Assembly (NCBI RefSeq): GCF_000325745.1
Contig: NC_019907.1
Location: 1,382,501 to 1,446,500 of the forward strand
Source: Liberibacter crescens BT-1
GTDB lineage: Bacteria; Pseudomonadota; Alphaproteobacteria; Rhizobiales; Rhizobiaceae
Direction: 5' to 3'
DNA length: 64,000 nucleotides
The number at the start of each line of letters is the position of its first letter. Within the stretch, counting starts at the first letter, position 1. Under the pieces are notes generated by a model, which saw only the letters and a list, made by a program, of their open reading frames with translations, was not told the DNA's origin and ran no database searches. A program made the position numbers and the translations under genes. Of the stretch, positions 1 through 11,075 are shown one piece after another.

Positions 1-719
1 GACCAATACGAATAGATGAAACAGCAGCAGCACAGGCTGCTGAGCCACAAGCAAGTGTTAAACCTACGCCACGCTCCCAAGTACACAATTGAAGAGAAGA
101 TTTAGACGTAATTTTTGCCAAAGAAACATTAATACCTTCAGTAAACATAGGATCGTTTTCAACATGCTTTCCTATATTTGATAAATCATAATCAGAAAAA
201 TTCTTTTCAATCCAGAATATTATATGAGGATTCCCCATAGAAAGAACCGACGGTGAATCCAATATAAATCCAGAATCAATAGAACCCACCTGAAAGTCAA
301 TACAACTGGTATCATCAAATTTTCTGGCAAGGGGAACATCTTTCCAATCTAAAAGAGGTACACACATATCAACAGATATTAATCCATCCATATGCTGTTC
401 AGCATTTAATAAGCCACGCAAAGTTTCAAAAGTAAAAGTTTTTTGTCCTGTTTCTTTTGCAAGAAAGTCAACAACACAACGAGTACCATTACCACAAGCT
501 CCTACTTCTGACCCATCACGATTCAAAATAAAAATTTTAGCATCTGCTGATAGTGTATTTGAGCGATAAACAACCATCATTTGATCAAACTGCGTTCTTT
601 CATCAGAAGACAAAGAAGAAACAACGTCAGGAGCTATTGTTGTATTGCAATCTCGCATATCAACAACAAGTATTTTGTTTCCTATACCATTCATTTTTAC
701 AAAATTTACCATACCCATT
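1..719 (-). CDS. dapF: Diaminopimelate epimerase, 3' end cut by the window
   Basis: It converts LL- to meso-diaminopimelate in the cytoplasm, for lysine and peptidoglycan. The protein starts MGMVNFVKMNGIGN, the usual DapF N-terminus. Both catalytic cysteine motifs are visible: GACGNGTRC near residue 75 and LACGSAACAA near the window edge. The second usually reads ACGTGACA, so this copy is slightly divergent. The frame is open to base 1, so the C-terminus lies outside. An in-frame ATG two codons downstream of the chosen start is equally possible. It diverges from ffh across about 280 bases. Confidence 0.93.
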
Positions 720-1002
720 GAAGATTACCTTCTGCTATTTCTCAAATTACAATAAGAATGCAAAATTATTCGTTATGCTATGGTAATTTGACTTCAGTCA
801 TCAAACAAAAAAGTTCAATAGCTCAATCAGATTTTAAAATAATTTATGCACAATATAGTATCAAGAACATTCGACTTGATATTGGAGACATACCACGATA
901 TCTTTTATCAAAAGGCCATGACTATATTCTACATGCACTCACTTTTGAACAAATACTGCAACATGAAAATAATTCAACTCCTATGGCTAAGGATACTAAG
1001 CG

Positions 1003-2499
1003 ATGTTTAAAAATCTTCAAGAACGTATCGGCCTCATTTTTAATGACCTGACTGGTAGAGGTGTTTTATCAGAAGCTGATATATCAAAAGCCTTACGTGA
1101 AGTGCGCCGTGCACTCCTAGAAGCAGACGTAGCCCTTGAAGTTGTTCGATCTTTTATTGAAAGAGTCCAAGAAAAAGCCCTTGGAAAAGAAGTGCTGAAA
1201 AGCATAAAACCAGGTCAAATGGTCATCAAGATTGTCCATGATGAGCTTGTGGAAATTCTCGGGAAAGAAAACATAGAATTGGATCTTAACGCTCCAGCCC
1301 CAGTTGTTATTATGATAATCGGTCTTCAAGGATCTGGTAAAACAACAACAACTGCCAAGATTGCAAATCGTTTGAAAACTCTTAAGAAGAAAAAATCCCT
1401 TATTGCATCTCTTGACACATATCGTCCAGCTGCACAGCAACAATTAGAGCAGCTTGGACAACAAATTCAAGTTGATACTCTTCCTATTATAAAAGACCAG
1501 TCCCCTCTAGAAATAGCCAATCGAGCTACACATACTGCATTGCTCGGAGGCTACGATGTTGTTATTTTAGATACTGCTGGACGCAACCATCTTGACGAAA
1601 CCCTGATGAACGAGATTGTTACAATAAAACACCAAAATAATCCTCATGAAGTTTTATTGGTAGCTGATGCACTAACAGGACAGGATGCAGTAAATCTTGC
1701 CCGTAGCTTTGATCAGCATGTTAACATAACAGGTCTTATATTAACACGTATGGATGGAGATGGCCGCGGTGGAGCAGCTCTCTCAATGCGGGCTGTTACA
1801 GGTAAACCTATAAAAATGATAGGTGTAGGCGAAAAAATAGATGATATCGCTGAATTTCATCCAAAACGAATTGCAGATCGAATTCTCGGTATGGGTGATA
1901 TTGTTTCTTTAGTAGAGAAAGCGGCAAGTACTATTAATGCAGAAAAAACAGCAGAAATAGCAAAAAAAATAGCTAAAGGAAGGTTTGGTCTTGATGATTT
2001 TGCAGAGCAGTTACGTCAAATCCAAAACCTTGGTAGCATGAATTCAATATTAAGCATGATACCTGGTATGAGTAATATCAAAGATAAGGTAATCTCCGCA
2101 GGAATAGACGATAATTTTTGCAAACGCAACCTTGCAATTATATCTTCTATGACCAAAGAAGAACGTCTTAATCCTGATATTATTAAAAACTCTCGAAAAA
2201 AACGTATCGCTAAAGGCTCAGGTTCTGACTCATCGCAAATCAATAGGCTTTTAAAAACATATCGTCAAATGTCAGATATGATGAAAATTATGGGAGGGAA
2301 AAACAAAAGTGGGCTTATTCAGAAACTGATAGGCAGTGGAATAGACGACAAAATAGAAAAGTTACCAACTCCCTCAAAAGCTGATTCTTTAACCTTAGAT
2401 CAACTTTTAGGTAACAAAGCAGAAGGTACCCAGTTCAAATCAAGTGATATTTTAAGCATATTCAATAGGAATTCTAAATTAAACAAAAAAATTAACTGA
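1003..2499 (+). CDS. ffh: Signal recognition particle GTPase Ffh (SRP54)
   Basis: Binds signal sequences of nascent membrane proteins and delivers ribosomes to FtsY. The protein is 498 aa. It has an N-terminal helical N domain, a G domain with P-loop GLQGSGKT at residues 107-114, a DTAGR motif and TRMDGDGRGG, then a methionine-rich M domain from about residue 325. It starts at ATG with the typical MFKNLQERI sequence. It is followed by rpsP in the same direction after 263 bases that contain a possible terminator. No lesion is seen. Confidence 0.97.
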   Translation: MFKNLQERIGLIFNDLTGRGVLSEADISKALREVRRALLEADVALEVVRSFIERVQEKALGKEVLKSIKPGQMVIKIVHDELVEILGKENIELDLNAPAPVVIMIIGLQGSGKTTTTAKIANRLKTLKKKKSLIASLDTYRPAAQQQLEQLGQQIQVDTLPIIKDQSPLEIANRATHTALLGGYDVVILDTAGRNHLDETLMNEIVTIKHQNNPHEVLLVADALTGQDAVNLARSFDQHVNITGLILTRMDGDGRGGAALSMRAVTGKPIKMIGVGEKIDDIAEFHPKRIADRILGMGDIVSLVEKAASTINAEKTAEIAKKIAKGRFGLDDFAEQLRQIQNLGSMNSILSMIPGMSNIKDKVISAGIDDNFCKRNLAIISSMTKEERLNPDIIKNSRKKRIAKGSGSDSSQINRLLKTYRQMSDMMKIMGGKNKSGLIQKLIGSGIDDKIEKLPTPSKADSLTLDQLLGNKAEGTQFKSSDILSIFNRNSKLNKKIN

Positions 2500-2640
2500 T
2501 CCTTTAAAACAAAAATTATATTAAAAGCCTTAAAAGTAAAAAATAAATGAAACGTTTTTGCAACTAAGAAACACATTTTCACTATTAATATCAAGTCTTT
2601 TCATATAAGATTGATAGTTCAAGCATTGTAAAAATTATAT

Positions 2641-2680
2641 ATCCTATGAAATTATCGATTTCATAAGGATTTATTTTTGG
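2641..2680 (+). terminator. Possible terminator after ffh
   Basis: An imperfect inverted repeat pairs ATCCTATGAAAT with ATTTCATAAGGAT, with a one-base bulge and a five-base loop. It is followed by TTATTTTTGG. Placement between ffh and rpsP fits a weak rho-independent terminator. The stem is AT-rich, so this is tentative. Confidence 0.35.
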
Positions 2681-2762
2681 TTTTTATATAGCATGAATGC
2701 TGAGTATAGTTTAAATAAATCAAAGATTATAATAACAACTCTAATATTTAAGGAACAAATTA

Positions 2763-3128
2763 ATGGCAGTAAAAATTCGCCTGGCCTGTTGTGGTTCTAA
2801 AAAACGCCCATACTATCATATTGTTGTCGCAAATGCTCGCAGCCCACGTGATGGAGCTTTCATTGAACGAGTTGGATCTTGGAACCCAATGCTGCCTAAA
2901 GACAACGCGTCAAGAGTCGTCCTTAATTTTGAGCGTATCCAGCATTGGATGAAACAAGGAGCGCAACCAACAGATCGTGTATTATTCTTTTTAGGTAAAG
3001 CTGAATTAATAAAAAGCTCTCCAAAAAATAATCCCAACAAAGCAAAGCCAGGTAAAAAAGCCCTTGAACGGCTTGCTTCCAAGCAGAAAAGAGATGAAAT
3101 GGTTGCAAATGCAACTCAACAAGCCTAG
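2763..3128 (+). CDS. rpsP: 30S ribosomal protein S16
   Basis: Small-subunit ribosomal protein, 121 aa. The N-terminus ([19 protein letters not shown]) is typical of S16 and is followed by the conserved IERVGSWNP and [10 protein letters not shown] region. The basic C-terminal extension is usual for alphaproteobacteria. A purine-rich AAGGAACAAATTA precedes the ATG. It heads the rpsP-rimM-trmD-rplS cluster, which couples ribosomal proteins to ribosome and tRNA maturation. Confidence 0.97.
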   Translation: MAVKIRLACCGSKKRPYYHIVVANARSPRDGAFIERVGSWNPMLPKDNASRVVLNFERIQHWMKQGAQPTDRVLFFLGKAELIKSSPKNNPNKAKPGKKALERLASKQKRDEMVANATQQA

Positions 3129-3215
3129 ATCTTTTGAAGATATATATTTTACTCATAGAAAATATATGTTTTATAAGAAAAACTCTGAAAGCTCTAAAAA
3201 GGCAATTTTAATATC

Positions 3216-3761
3216 ATGGTAAACCTCGAAAAGTTTGTGCTAATATGTACTATTGGCACACCACATGGCTTAAAGGGTGAGTTGCATGTACGTTCTTATG
3301 CCAATGTCCCCTTAGCATTAGGTCATTATGGAATTCTATATGCATTGGATGGCCGCAAATTTAAAATTGTTACTCTATTTCAGAAAAAAAATAAAATTAT
3401 TGTCTTGTTCGATGGAATAAGAAATCGAGTTGATGCAGAAAAATTGAATAAACTTGATCTCTATATCAAACGTAATAGTATGGATAATAATCTTTTAGAA
3501 GAAGATGAATTTTTTTCTGTAGATTTAGAAGGATTACAGGCTTTTGATTCTACAGGAATTTATTGGGGGATGGTTACTCATGTGTATGACTTCGGAGCAG
3601 GAACTATTCTTGAATTACTTGATCAAACTAAAAAACAATGTGTTCTGATACCCTTTTCTAAAGCAGCTATACCAAATATTGATATTAAAAAAAACCGTTT
3701 ACAAGTTGAGCCTATAGCTGCTGGTTTAATTGATTCTTTAGAAAGAACTTTTCTAGCATAA
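3216..3761 (+). CDS. rimM: Ribosome maturation factor RimM
   Basis: Assists 30S head assembly and binds S19. The protein is 181 aa. The N-terminal RimM domain shows [17 protein letters not shown] near residue 12, and a PRC-barrel domain follows with the [13 protein letters not shown] and [12 protein letters not shown] regions. It lies 87 bases after rpsP and 22 bases before trmD, consistent with one operon. Length and motifs are normal. Confidence 0.95.
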   Translation: MVNLEKFVLICTIGTPHGLKGELHVRSYANVPLALGHYGILYALDGRKFKIVTLFQKKNKIIVLFDGIRNRVDAEKLNKLDLYIKRNSMDNNLLEEDEFFSVDLEGLQAFDSTGIYWGMVTHVYDFGAGTILELLDQTKKQCVLIPFSKAAIPNIDIKKNRLQVEPIAAGLIDSLERTFLA

Positions 3762-3783
3762 AAAGCACTTAAAAGGTCTCGCT

Positions 3784-4497
3784 ATGTCTTTCCATGCTAC
3801 TGTTATAACGCTATACCCAGAAATGTTCCCTGGTCATCTTGGATTATCAATAGCAGGAAGAGCACTTAAAAGCGGTATATGGTCTATAAATCCAATCCAA
3901 GTACGTGATTTTGCACTAGATACTCACCGCAGTGTAGATGACACACCCGCTGGCGGTGGTTCAGGTATGATTTTAAAACCAGATGTGTTGGCACGTGCTA
4001 TTGATTATGCATCAGAATCTTATTCCATAAAAGGTCTTGTTAATATACCTCAATTGCTAATGAGTCCTCGTGGACAACCTCTAACACAAGAACGTATAAA
4101 AAACATTGCTATGTGCCCTGGGGTTATTATAATATGTGGACGTTTTGAAGGTGTTGACGAACGTGTTATCGAAGCACGTTCTCTTGAAGAAATTTCAATA
4201 GGTGATTATATTTTATCAGGAGGCGAGGCAGCTGCACTCGTTTTACTGGATGCTATAGTTCGTTTGCTCCCTAGTGTTATAGGGAATAAAAATTCTATTC
4301 TTCATGAAAGCTTCGAGAATGGACTTTTAGAGTATCCACAATACACAAAACCAAGAGTATGGGAAGGGTTAAAGATACCTGATATTCTGAGTTCTGGTCA
4401 TCATAGAGGAATAGAAAAATGGCGCCAAGAAAAATCACTAACCCTAACAAGAAAGCGTCGGCCTGACCTCCTCGTTAAAAAAAGAGAAATCTCATGA
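3784..4497 (+). CDS. trmD: tRNA (guanine-N1)-methyltransferase TrmD
   Basis: Methylates G37 of tRNAs, using S-adenosylmethionine, to prevent frameshifting. The protein is 237 aa with a SPOUT fold. SAM-knot motifs are visible: [12 protein letters not shown] near residue 118 and [12 protein letters not shown] near residue 140. The substrate motif [12 protein letters not shown] is near residue 50. The AAAGGTCTCGCT sequence before ATG provides a plausible ribosome-binding site. It sits between rimM and rplS as usual. Confidence 0.97.
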   Translation: MSFHATVITLYPEMFPGHLGLSIAGRALKSGIWSINPIQVRDFALDTHRSVDDTPAGGGSGMILKPDVLARAIDYASESYSIKGLVNIPQLLMSPRGQPLTQERIKNIAMCPGVIIICGRFEGVDERVIEARSLEEISIGDYILSGGEAAALVLLDAIVRLLPSVIGNKNSILHESFENGLLEYPQYTKPRVWEGLKIPDILSSGHHRGIEKWRQEKSLTLTRKRRPDLLVKKREIS

Positions 4498-4676
4498 GAA
4501 ACATTTAAAATTATATACTTTTATCACACAATTTTTTTGAAAAACTCAAATACCTAGATAAAATTTATATATTTAGATAAAAATTGAAGTTGTTCATTAT
4601 TAGAAAAAAAATCCCATAATATACTATATGGTTGAAGAGCATTAACGTTATATCATTCTAAAATTAGGAGCTAGCG

Positions 4677-5111
4677 ATGAATATTATCAAGCAGTTAGAA
4701 TCTGAACAAATCGCCAAAATAGAATCTGAGCGAGTATTACCGGTATTCTCATCTGGAGACACGATCTCTGTAAAAGTTCTTGTTACAGAAGGAAGCCGAA
4801 GTCGTTTCCAAGCCTATGAAGGTATATGTATAGGACGTTCTGGCAGTGGTCTTAATGAAAATTTTACCGTTCGAAAAATTAGCTATGGCGGTGTAGGTGT
4901 TGAACGTGTTTTTCCATTTTATTCTCCATTGATACAAGATGTTGAAGTTATACGTCGAGGTAAGGTTCGTCGTGCCAAACTTTATTATCTTAGAAAATTA
5001 AGTGGAAAAGCTGCACGAATAGTAGAGAATGTTGGAAAACGCGCCCGTAGTCTGAATGAAGCAGTTAGAAAAGAAAATGCTGCTAAAAATAGCTCTAAGG
5101 CTAAAAATTAG
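4677..5111 (+). CDS. rplS: 50S ribosomal protein L19
   Basis: Large-subunit protein at the 30S-50S interface. The protein is 144 aa. It has the conserved [29 protein letters not shown] and [14 protein letters not shown] segments and a Lys/Ala-rich tail. A TAGGAGCTAGCG ribosome-binding site lies just upstream of the ATG. A 179-base AT-rich gap separates it from trmD, so it may have its own promoter. Confidence 0.97.
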   Translation: MNIIKQLESEQIAKIESERVLPVFSSGDTISVKVLVTEGSRSRFQAYEGICIGRSGSGLNENFTVRKISYGGVGVERVFPFYSPLIQDVEVIRRGKVRRAKLYYLRKLSGKAARIVENVGKRARSLNEAVRKENAAKNSSKAKN

Positions 5112-5234
5112 AGACGAATTAATCTTATGAAGATAATCATACTATTTTTTACTCAATGAAGCTTTGGATTTGAAAAATATCATAAGGGAAAAGAGGCTTA
5201 AGGAAATTAATTTTTTTAGTATCCAGGAGATTTC

Positions 5235-5267
5235 CCAGTTACGCCAAAAAATAACTGGAAGTTTTTG
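5235..5267 (+). terminator. Rho-independent terminator after rplS
   Basis: A perfect 7-bp stem, CCAGTTA pairing with TAACTGG, has a 10-base loop and is followed by AAGTTTTTG. It lies 124 bases after the rplS stop and 43 bases before the gnd start, so it would separate the ribosomal operon from gnd. Confidence 0.55.
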
Positions 5268-5309
5268 ATCTTTGAAATCATATTAAAGACTCTTATTGGA
5301 GGGCTTGAG

Positions 5310-6724
5310 ATGAAACAGGCAGAAATTGGAGTAATAGGCCTTGGAGTTATGGGCTCAAATATTGCCCTTAATATCGCCGAAAAAGGTTATCTCGTATCGG
5401 TTTATAACCGTGAGCCTGAATGGGTCGATTCTTTCATGCAAAAAGCAGGTAACCTTTCTGAAAGAATTATTGCAACAAAAACTTTAGAAGATTTAGTGTC
5501 ATCTATTCGCCCACCTCGTCCAATATTAATCATGATAACAGCTGGATCACCTGTCGATATGATAATAGACGAGTTGACACCGTTGTTGTCTAAAGGAGAT
5601 ATCCTGATAGATGGTGGAAATACTAATTTTCGTGATACACAAGTACGTTGTACAAGACTCACTCATAAATGTATCTCTTTTATTGGTATGGGCGTTTCAG
5701 GCGGAAAGGAAGGTGCCAGACATGGTCCATCACTTATGGTTGGAGCAACTCCTGAAGCATACGATTGCATTAAGAAAATTTTGACATCAATATCTGCAAA
5801 TTATAATGGTGAACCTTGTTGCGCCCTACTTGGACCTGATGGAGCAGGACATTTTGTAAAGACAATCCACAATGGAATTGAATATGCAGATATGCAGATG
5901 ATAGCTGAAATTTATGGGATTCTACGAGACAAAGTTGGAAAAAGCACCTCTGAAATAAGCGATATATTTTATCGTTGGAAATCTGGACGACTCAATTCAT
6001 ACTTAATTGAGGTTACAGCGGAAATACTTTCAACTAAAGATCAATTAACTGGTAATCCTATAGTTGACATCATTGTTGATAAAGCAAACCAAAAAGGAAC
6101 AGGAAAATGGTTCATTATAGAAAGTCAGGAATTAGCTGTCCCTGTAACAACTATTGAAGCTGCAGTTACTGCTCGTAATATTTCATGTTATAAAATTGAC
6201 CGTGAGCAAATGGAAGCACTTTTTGGTCAAAAAAACAGTGATTCTTTTGAAGAATCTAGTGACTTAATAAAAGATTTAGAACTAGCTCTTTATGCTAGTA
6301 AAATTATTGCTTACACGCAGGGATTTTCAATGCTTGCAAAAGCATCAGATACATACTCCTGGAAATTAAAAATGGAAAGCATAGCTTGCATTTGGCGTGC
6401 AGGCTGTATTATTCGTTCGCAACTTCTTGATGATATATCAGAAGCTTTCATGAATATTGACTCATATCATAAAAATCTTCTTCAAACTCCAATCTTTTCA
6501 AAAAAATAAAAGAAGCAATACCTTCATTACGTCGTATTGTAACATCTTGTGTTAAATCTGGCTATCCGATTCCATCTCTTTCAGCTGCTCTCTCTTACTT
6601 TGATTCATATAAGCAAAGTCGAGGAACTGCTAATCTTATTCAAGCCCAGCGTGATTTTTTTGGCAACCATGGATTTGAAAGAACAGATGGATCTCTGGAG
6701 AGACATGGACCATGGAGACAATAA
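5310..6724 (+). pseudogene. gnd: 6-phosphogluconate dehydrogenase, frameshifted near the C-terminus
   Basis: Decarboxylating NADP-dependent enzyme of the pentose phosphate pathway, making ribulose-5-phosphate. The start is ATG at 5310, because GGAGGG lies just upstream and the GVIGLGVMGSNIALNIA dinucleotide fold begins there. GMGVSGGKEGARHGPS and the catalytic-lysine region follow. The frame stops at TAA near 6507 inside a run of seven A. One extra A would restore IKEAIPSLRRIV and run on through LSAALSYFDSY and NLIQAQRDFFG to the stop at 6722-6724. So the last 70 or so residues are out of frame. True pseudogene, sequencing error or slippage are all possible. Confidence 0.88.
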
Positions 6725-7397
6725 AAATTTTAAGTTTATTCCCTTACTTTAGAAAGAAAAGAATTTATAAAATAAGCGGTGAAGTTTTTCATCATTTCAG
6801 AATAAATCTTTAGACCACTCTCTATTAAAGATACTTCAGGATCAAGCACACCTCTGAATGATTTATAAGAAAAATTAGAAGAAGCTGGAAGATAGACTTG
6901 ATATGTCAGATAGTTCATATGGGTTTATTTTTGTGTTATCCTAGAAACAATTTAAGTCTAAGCGTGTAAAAGCAGTCATATAATCTCTAGATTATCTGAA
7001 TCTTTCTTTATCAGTTAAGTTGATCAAATTGATTATAACTATTTTTAGCTGTTTTAACAATTTTCATATTAATAGTATCATCTATATCACCATACTAGTC
7101 GCCAACGTTGGCCCTCACCTTTCATGAAAAGTTATTGATTCCTGCTACTCTTAAAAGATCTATTAGCTTAATAACTTAGATACAAAATTTTTTCCGCAGC
7201 GTTTATCTAAAAAGCTAAATTAAATTATAAGTTGAACAAAAATAAAACTTCTTTTTTTAAAAGAAAATGAGTAGACTAGGCAAGATTATACAGTGAAACA
7301 CTTCTATTCATTTTTAATTAATGAACCTTATAATGTACAAATTTAACACCTGAAATTTTATGATTGATGCCACTTAAGAAAGTTGATATTATAATCT
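6725..7397. other. Gene-poor 673-base gap
   Basis: AT-rich stretch without a convincing gene. A 60-codon frame on the minus strand (6736-6918) shows no recognisable domain. The one striking element is a perfect 12-bp palindrome, GCCAACGTTGGC, at 7101-7112. The gap may be decayed coding sequence. Confidence 0.5.
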
Positions 7398-7802
7398 ATG
7401 AAAAACTCTCTAACACGTAATCAATCACTTGTTTATAAAACGCTTAGAAGTTCTGAGAAACCTCTGACTGCTTATAATATTCTAGATATTCTGCGTGACT
7501 ACGGTTTTAGAGCACCCTTGCAAGTATATCGAGCCTTAGACAAACTGACTGAATATGGTTTCATTCATAGGCTAGAAACTATCAATGCCTTTATAGCATG
7601 TGCTCATGAAAAGATAAAACATAACAACAATAAAATTATTGTTTTTACTATCTGTGAAACATGTAACCATGTCGATGAATTGCAAGATTATGAGCTTGAT
7701 AAGCTTTTAATTGCTAAGGTTCAAGAAAAAAACTTTTATTTCTCTAAAGCAACTATTGAGATATTAGGGAATTGTTCAAAATGTTTTAAAAATATAAATT
7801 AA
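7398..7802 (+). CDS. zur: Fur-family metal regulator, Zur-like
   Basis: Predicted metal-responsive DNA-binding repressor, 134 aa. The N-terminal winged helix includes LTAYNILDILRDYG and the APLQVYRALDKLTEYGFIHRLE recognition region. The C-terminal half carries CETC and CSKC cysteine pairs, the structural zinc site of Fur-family proteins. The short N-terminus and the QVYRALDKL helix resemble Zur more than Fur or Irr, but substrate metal is inferred. It stands alone between the gap after gnd and the ferritin gene. Confidence 0.8.
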   Translation: MKNSLTRNQSLVYKTLRSSEKPLTAYNILDILRDYGFRAPLQVYRALDKLTEYGFIHRLETINAFIACAHEKIKHNNNKIIVFTICETCNHVDELQDYELDKLLIAKVQEKNFYFSKATIEILGNCSKCFKNIN

Positions 7803-8010
7803 ATGAGTTCTTCTTCTCTTGAGTATAAAATCTACTGAATTGGAATAAACCTCTCCCTTATAGGGTAGTTTTTCTAATCTAAAAATTAATATTCCTTTTC
7901 CATAAAATACCTATAATAAATAATAAATGTCTACTATATATTTACTCCTAATAAATATAAATTGATTTATAGCCCATTAAAATTATATCTTAATTAAGGA
8001 GATCATTATC

Positions 8011-8514
8011 ATGAATAATGAGAAAATTCATAAAACACTTATTAACTTAATAAATACTGAATTAGAAGCACATCTCTTTTACCTTCAAGCAGCAGCTTGG
8101 GCAGTGTCACATAATCTTCAAGGATGTTATAATTTTCTTATCAAACAGGCAAATGAAGAACTTTCGCATATGCATAAAGTATTTAATTACCTAAATGAAC
8201 AAGGTAATAAAGTAACTTTCTCAGCATTACAAGAACAAAAAATTCCAGTTAAAGACATTAAAAGCTTATTTCAATTAATAGCTGAGCGGGAATTTTCTGT
8301 AACACAAGCTTATGATAAAGCCTTAGAACAAACGTTATCTGAAAAAGATAATGCCACCTTCTCTTTTTTACAGTGGTTTATAAATGAACAACATGAGGAA
8401 AATAGCCTCTTTCGCTCTATATTAGCAGAAATAGATCTTATCGGTGAAGGACCCAACTCCCGATATCTTATAGACCAGGCAATTGGGAAAATGGCAGATG
8501 TGAAAAAAAGCTAA
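8011..8514 (+). CDS. ftnA: Non-haem ferritin
   Basis: Cytoplasmic iron-storage protein with ferroxidase activity, 167 aa, a normal length for FtnA. The four-helix bundle carries likely di-iron ligands: E in LINTELEAHLFYLQAA, the EELSHMH motif near residue 50, and E/Q positions in FINEQHEEN near residue 130. There is no methionine haem ligand pattern obvious enough to call bacterioferritin. AAGGAGATCATTATC upstream gives a strong ribosome-binding site. Confidence 0.88.
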   Translation: MNNEKIHKTLINLINTELEAHLFYLQAAAWAVSHNLQGCYNFLIKQANEELSHMHKVFNYLNEQGNKVTFSALQEQKIPVKDIKSLFQLIAEREFSVTQAYDKALEQTLSEKDNATFSFLQWFINEQHEENSLFRSILAEIDLIGEGPNSRYLIDQAIGKMADVKKS

Positions 8515-8551
8515 AAAATAGAATAATTATATTCTTATAATACCATTAGAA

Positions 8552-8585
8552 GCTGGCGATTTCCTAAAAAGAGGAAGTCGTCAGC
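8552..8585. terminator. Hairpin between convergent ferritin and FAH genes
   Basis: A 14-bp stem pairs GCTGGCGATTTCCT with AGGAAGTCGTCAGC around a six-base loop. The only imperfections are two G-T wobbles. It sits between genes that converge, so a bidirectional transcription stop is likely. Neither side carries a clear T-run. Confidence 0.5.
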
Positions 8586-8620
8586 AATTATCTGTAAAAA
8601 AGACTCTAGTATCTATTATT

Positions 8621-9307
8621 TCAAACGACCTCAACTGAAAGAGTAGCAACCCCTTCTATACCACAAGTGATATGATCACCCCTTTTGACTGACCCTACTC
8701 CTGACGGGGTTCCGGTTAATATAACATCTCCGGGGGCTAAGATAAATAGCTCGGATAAGCGTGCAATAATTTCTGGAGTTTTTACAATCATGCGCTCAAT
8801 ATCGCTATCTTGCTTCCTCTCACCATTAACATCTAACCATATTGATCCTTTTTCTACATAACCAATACAACTAGCGGGGACAAGTTCTGATACTGGAGCA
8901 GATTTCTCAAATGCTTTTGCAGCCTCCCAAGGATGACCTAATCTCTTAGCTGTTTTCTGCAAATCTCTTCTTGTAAAATCAATTGCAACACCATAACCAT
9001 AGACATAATCCAGCGCATCATGAATATGAATGTTAGAAGTACCATCTTGTAAAGCTACAAGAAGTTCTACTTCAAAATGGACTTCTTGAGATAAAGAAGG
9101 ATAAGGAAAATTATGTCCTGCCAAGAGAAGATTGTCCGGATTCTTTTGAAAAAAAATTATATTTTTATCATGCTGAGGGGTATTCATTTCGATAATATGA
9201 TCAGCATAATTATGCCCAACACAATAAACTCGACGGACAGGAAATACAGAATCGTTATCCATAATTGGCAAAGTTACTGCTTTAGGAGAGCAGAAAATCG
9301 TATTCAT
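8621..9307 (-). CDS. Fumarylacetoacetate hydrolase family protein
   Basis: FAH-fold metal-dependent hydrolase or decarboxylase of unknown substrate, 228 aa. Conserved segments include YCVGHNYADHI near the N-terminus, the metal-ligand region VHFEVELLVAL, TRRDLQKTAKRLGHPWEAAKAF, and LTGTPSGVG near the C-terminus. The start is ATG at 9307, because GGAG lies 8 bases before it. An upstream in-frame start at 9370 would add 21 unconserved residues. It converges with the ferritin gene. Confidence 0.85.
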   Translation of the reverse strand: MNTIFCSPKAVTLPIMDNDSVFPVRRVYCVGHNYADHIIEMNTPQHDKNIIFFQKNPDNLLLAGHNFPYPSLSQEVHFEVELLVALQDGTSNIHIHDALDYVYGYGVAIDFTRRDLQKTAKRLGHPWEAAKAFEKSAPVSELVPASCIGYVEKGSIWLDVNGERKQDSDIERMIVKTPEIIARLSELFILAPGDVILTGTPSGVGSVKRGDHITCGIEGVATLSVEVV

Positions 9308-9440
9308 AATAATTAATCTCCAATGATCTATAAAAAAATACTCATTAGTAAATTTATTTACTATGTACAACTTATATTATAGTAAAAACTTTATGGAAGT
9401 AAGATATAATGATGCTATCTAATATCGAACTATCATGAGT

Positions 9441-11075
9441 TTATTTATTGGACAATTTATATAGAATACTTGCCAAACCAACCGTTGAAGAAGTGTATTT
9501 ATGTGAGCTATTTTTTTCACCTTGTACAATCGGAAGAAGTTCATTAGCAACTTCCTTTCCTAACTCAACTCCCCATTGATCAAAAGAATTTATACGAAAT
9601 AAAATTCCCTCAACAAACACACGATGTTCATAAAGAGCAATTAAACGACCTAAAGTACGTGGCGTTAGCTTACTATATGCAAAAGTAATTGATGGCCTAT
9701 TTCCTAAAAATACATGATGTGGAGCAATTTTCTCAATAAACTGAATATCTAAACCTTTAACTGCCAATTTATTTTTTGCAGCCTCCAAAGTACGACCCTG
9801 GATTAAAGACTCTGATTGAGCAAGACAATTCGCAATTAAAAAATCATGATGATGACGAAGTGTATCTTCATGATTATTAGCTGCAATCATAAATTCTACT
9901 GGAACAATATCTGTTCCTTGATGAAGAAGTTGATAAAATGCATGTTGACCATTTGTTCCAGGTTCCCCCCAAATAACTGGACCAGAAAAACTGTCAACAG
10001 ATTTCCCTTCTATAGTTATAGACTTTCCATTTGATTCCATATCAAGTTGTTGAATATATGCTGGAAATCTTGAAAGTCTCTGATCATACGGAAGAATAGC
10101 TCGTGTTGGATATTCAAGTACAACACGATGGAAATAGCCTATCAAACCTAACAACATAGGCAGATTATCTCTAAAGGAAGCTGTTCGAAAATTTACATCT
10201 ATTTCATAAGCACCTTTTAAGAAATCAAAAAAGTTATTTGCACCTATAGCAATCATTAATGGCAAACCAATAGATGACCAAATAGAATATCTCCCACCAA
10301 CCCAATCCCAAAACTTAAATGTATATTTATTTGAAATACCAAATTCAGCTACTTTCTCAATATCTGTCGAGATTGCTGCAAAATGAAGTTTTATTGAATT
10401 CTCCCCTAATTTTTCTGAAATAAAGCTACGCGCCACATGTGCATTCATTATAGTTTCAGTTGTTGTAAAAGTTTTTGATGCAACAATAAAAAAAGTCGTT
10501 TCTGGTACAAGATTTTTCAAAGCATCTGTTATATGAGATCCATCAACATTTGAAACGAAATGCAAATTTAATCCACAATGATACGGCTTTAATGCAAGAA
10601 CTGCCATTGCAGGACCAAGATCTGAACCACCTATACCTATATTTACAACATCTGTAATTGTATGCCCTTTTGCACCTTTTAAATTACCACTACGCAAACT
10701 TTCAGAAAATTCTTCCATTGCCATAAGTGCGGCATTAATTTCAGGCATTATATCTTTTTCATTAATAATGATTGGAGAATTAATTCTATTTCGCAAAGCA
10801 AAGTGAAGAGCAGGACGTCTTTCTGTCCAATTAATGAGCTTTCCTGAAAACATTTCCTCACGTTTCTCAACTACATGAGCTTCGTTCATAAGCGTTTCAA
10901 GCAAAATTAATATTTCTTCATTCAAAGCACACTTTGAATAATCCATTGTTAAATCTTCATAAGAAGCTTTAAATTTCAAAAACCGCTTCTTATCTGCAGC
11001 AAAAGATGCCCGAATATCACAAGAATTGGTTTGAACTACTGTTTTCTTTAGTTTTTCGACAGTCTTATACATCAA
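9441..11075 (-). CDS. pgi: Glucose-6-phosphate isomerase
   Basis: Interconverts glucose-6-phosphate and fructose-6-phosphate in glycolysis and gluconeogenesis. The protein is 544 aa, full length. It shows the SIS-domain glycine motif [11 protein letters not shown] near residue 150, the signature [13 protein letters not shown], and ESNGK and [15 protein letters not shown] with the catalytic residues. It precedes the tad pilus genes in the same direction, with a 134-base gap on its upstream side. Confidence 0.97.
   Translation of the reverse strand: MMYKTVEKLKKTVVQTNSCDIRASFAADKKRFLKFKASYEDLTMDYSKCALNEEILILLETLMNEAHVVEKREEMFSGKLINWTERRPALHFALRNRINSPIIINEKDIMPEINAALMAMEEFSESLRSGNLKGAKGHTITDVVNIGIGGSDLGPAMAVLALKPYHCGLNLHFVSNVDGSHITDALKNLVPETTFFIVASKTFTTTETIMNAHVARSFISEKLGENSIKLHFAAISTDIEKVAEFGISNKYTFKFWDWVGGRYSIWSSIGLPLMIAIGANNFFDFLKGAYEIDVNFRTASFRDNLPMLLGLIGYFHRVVLEYPTRAILPYDQRLSRFPAYIQQLDMESNGKSITIEGKSVDSFSGPVIWGEPGTNGQHAFYQLLHQGTDIVPVEFMIAANNHEDTLRHHHDFLIANCLAQSESLIQGRTLEAAKNKLAVKGLDIQFIEKIAPHHVFLGNRPSITFAYSKLTPRTLGRLIALYEHRVFVEGILFRINSFDQWGVELGKEVANELLPIVQGEKNSSHKYTSSTVGLASILYKLSNK

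Noticed and set aside
758-1051. A 97-codon frame overlapping the start of ffh
   Set aside because: It overlaps the well-supported ffh start in another frame, shows no recognisable domain and fits chance in AT-rich DNA.
6736-6918. A 60-codon minus-strand frame after gnd
   Set aside because: No ribosome-binding site or domain recognised; it could be a remnant but I cannot support a gene.
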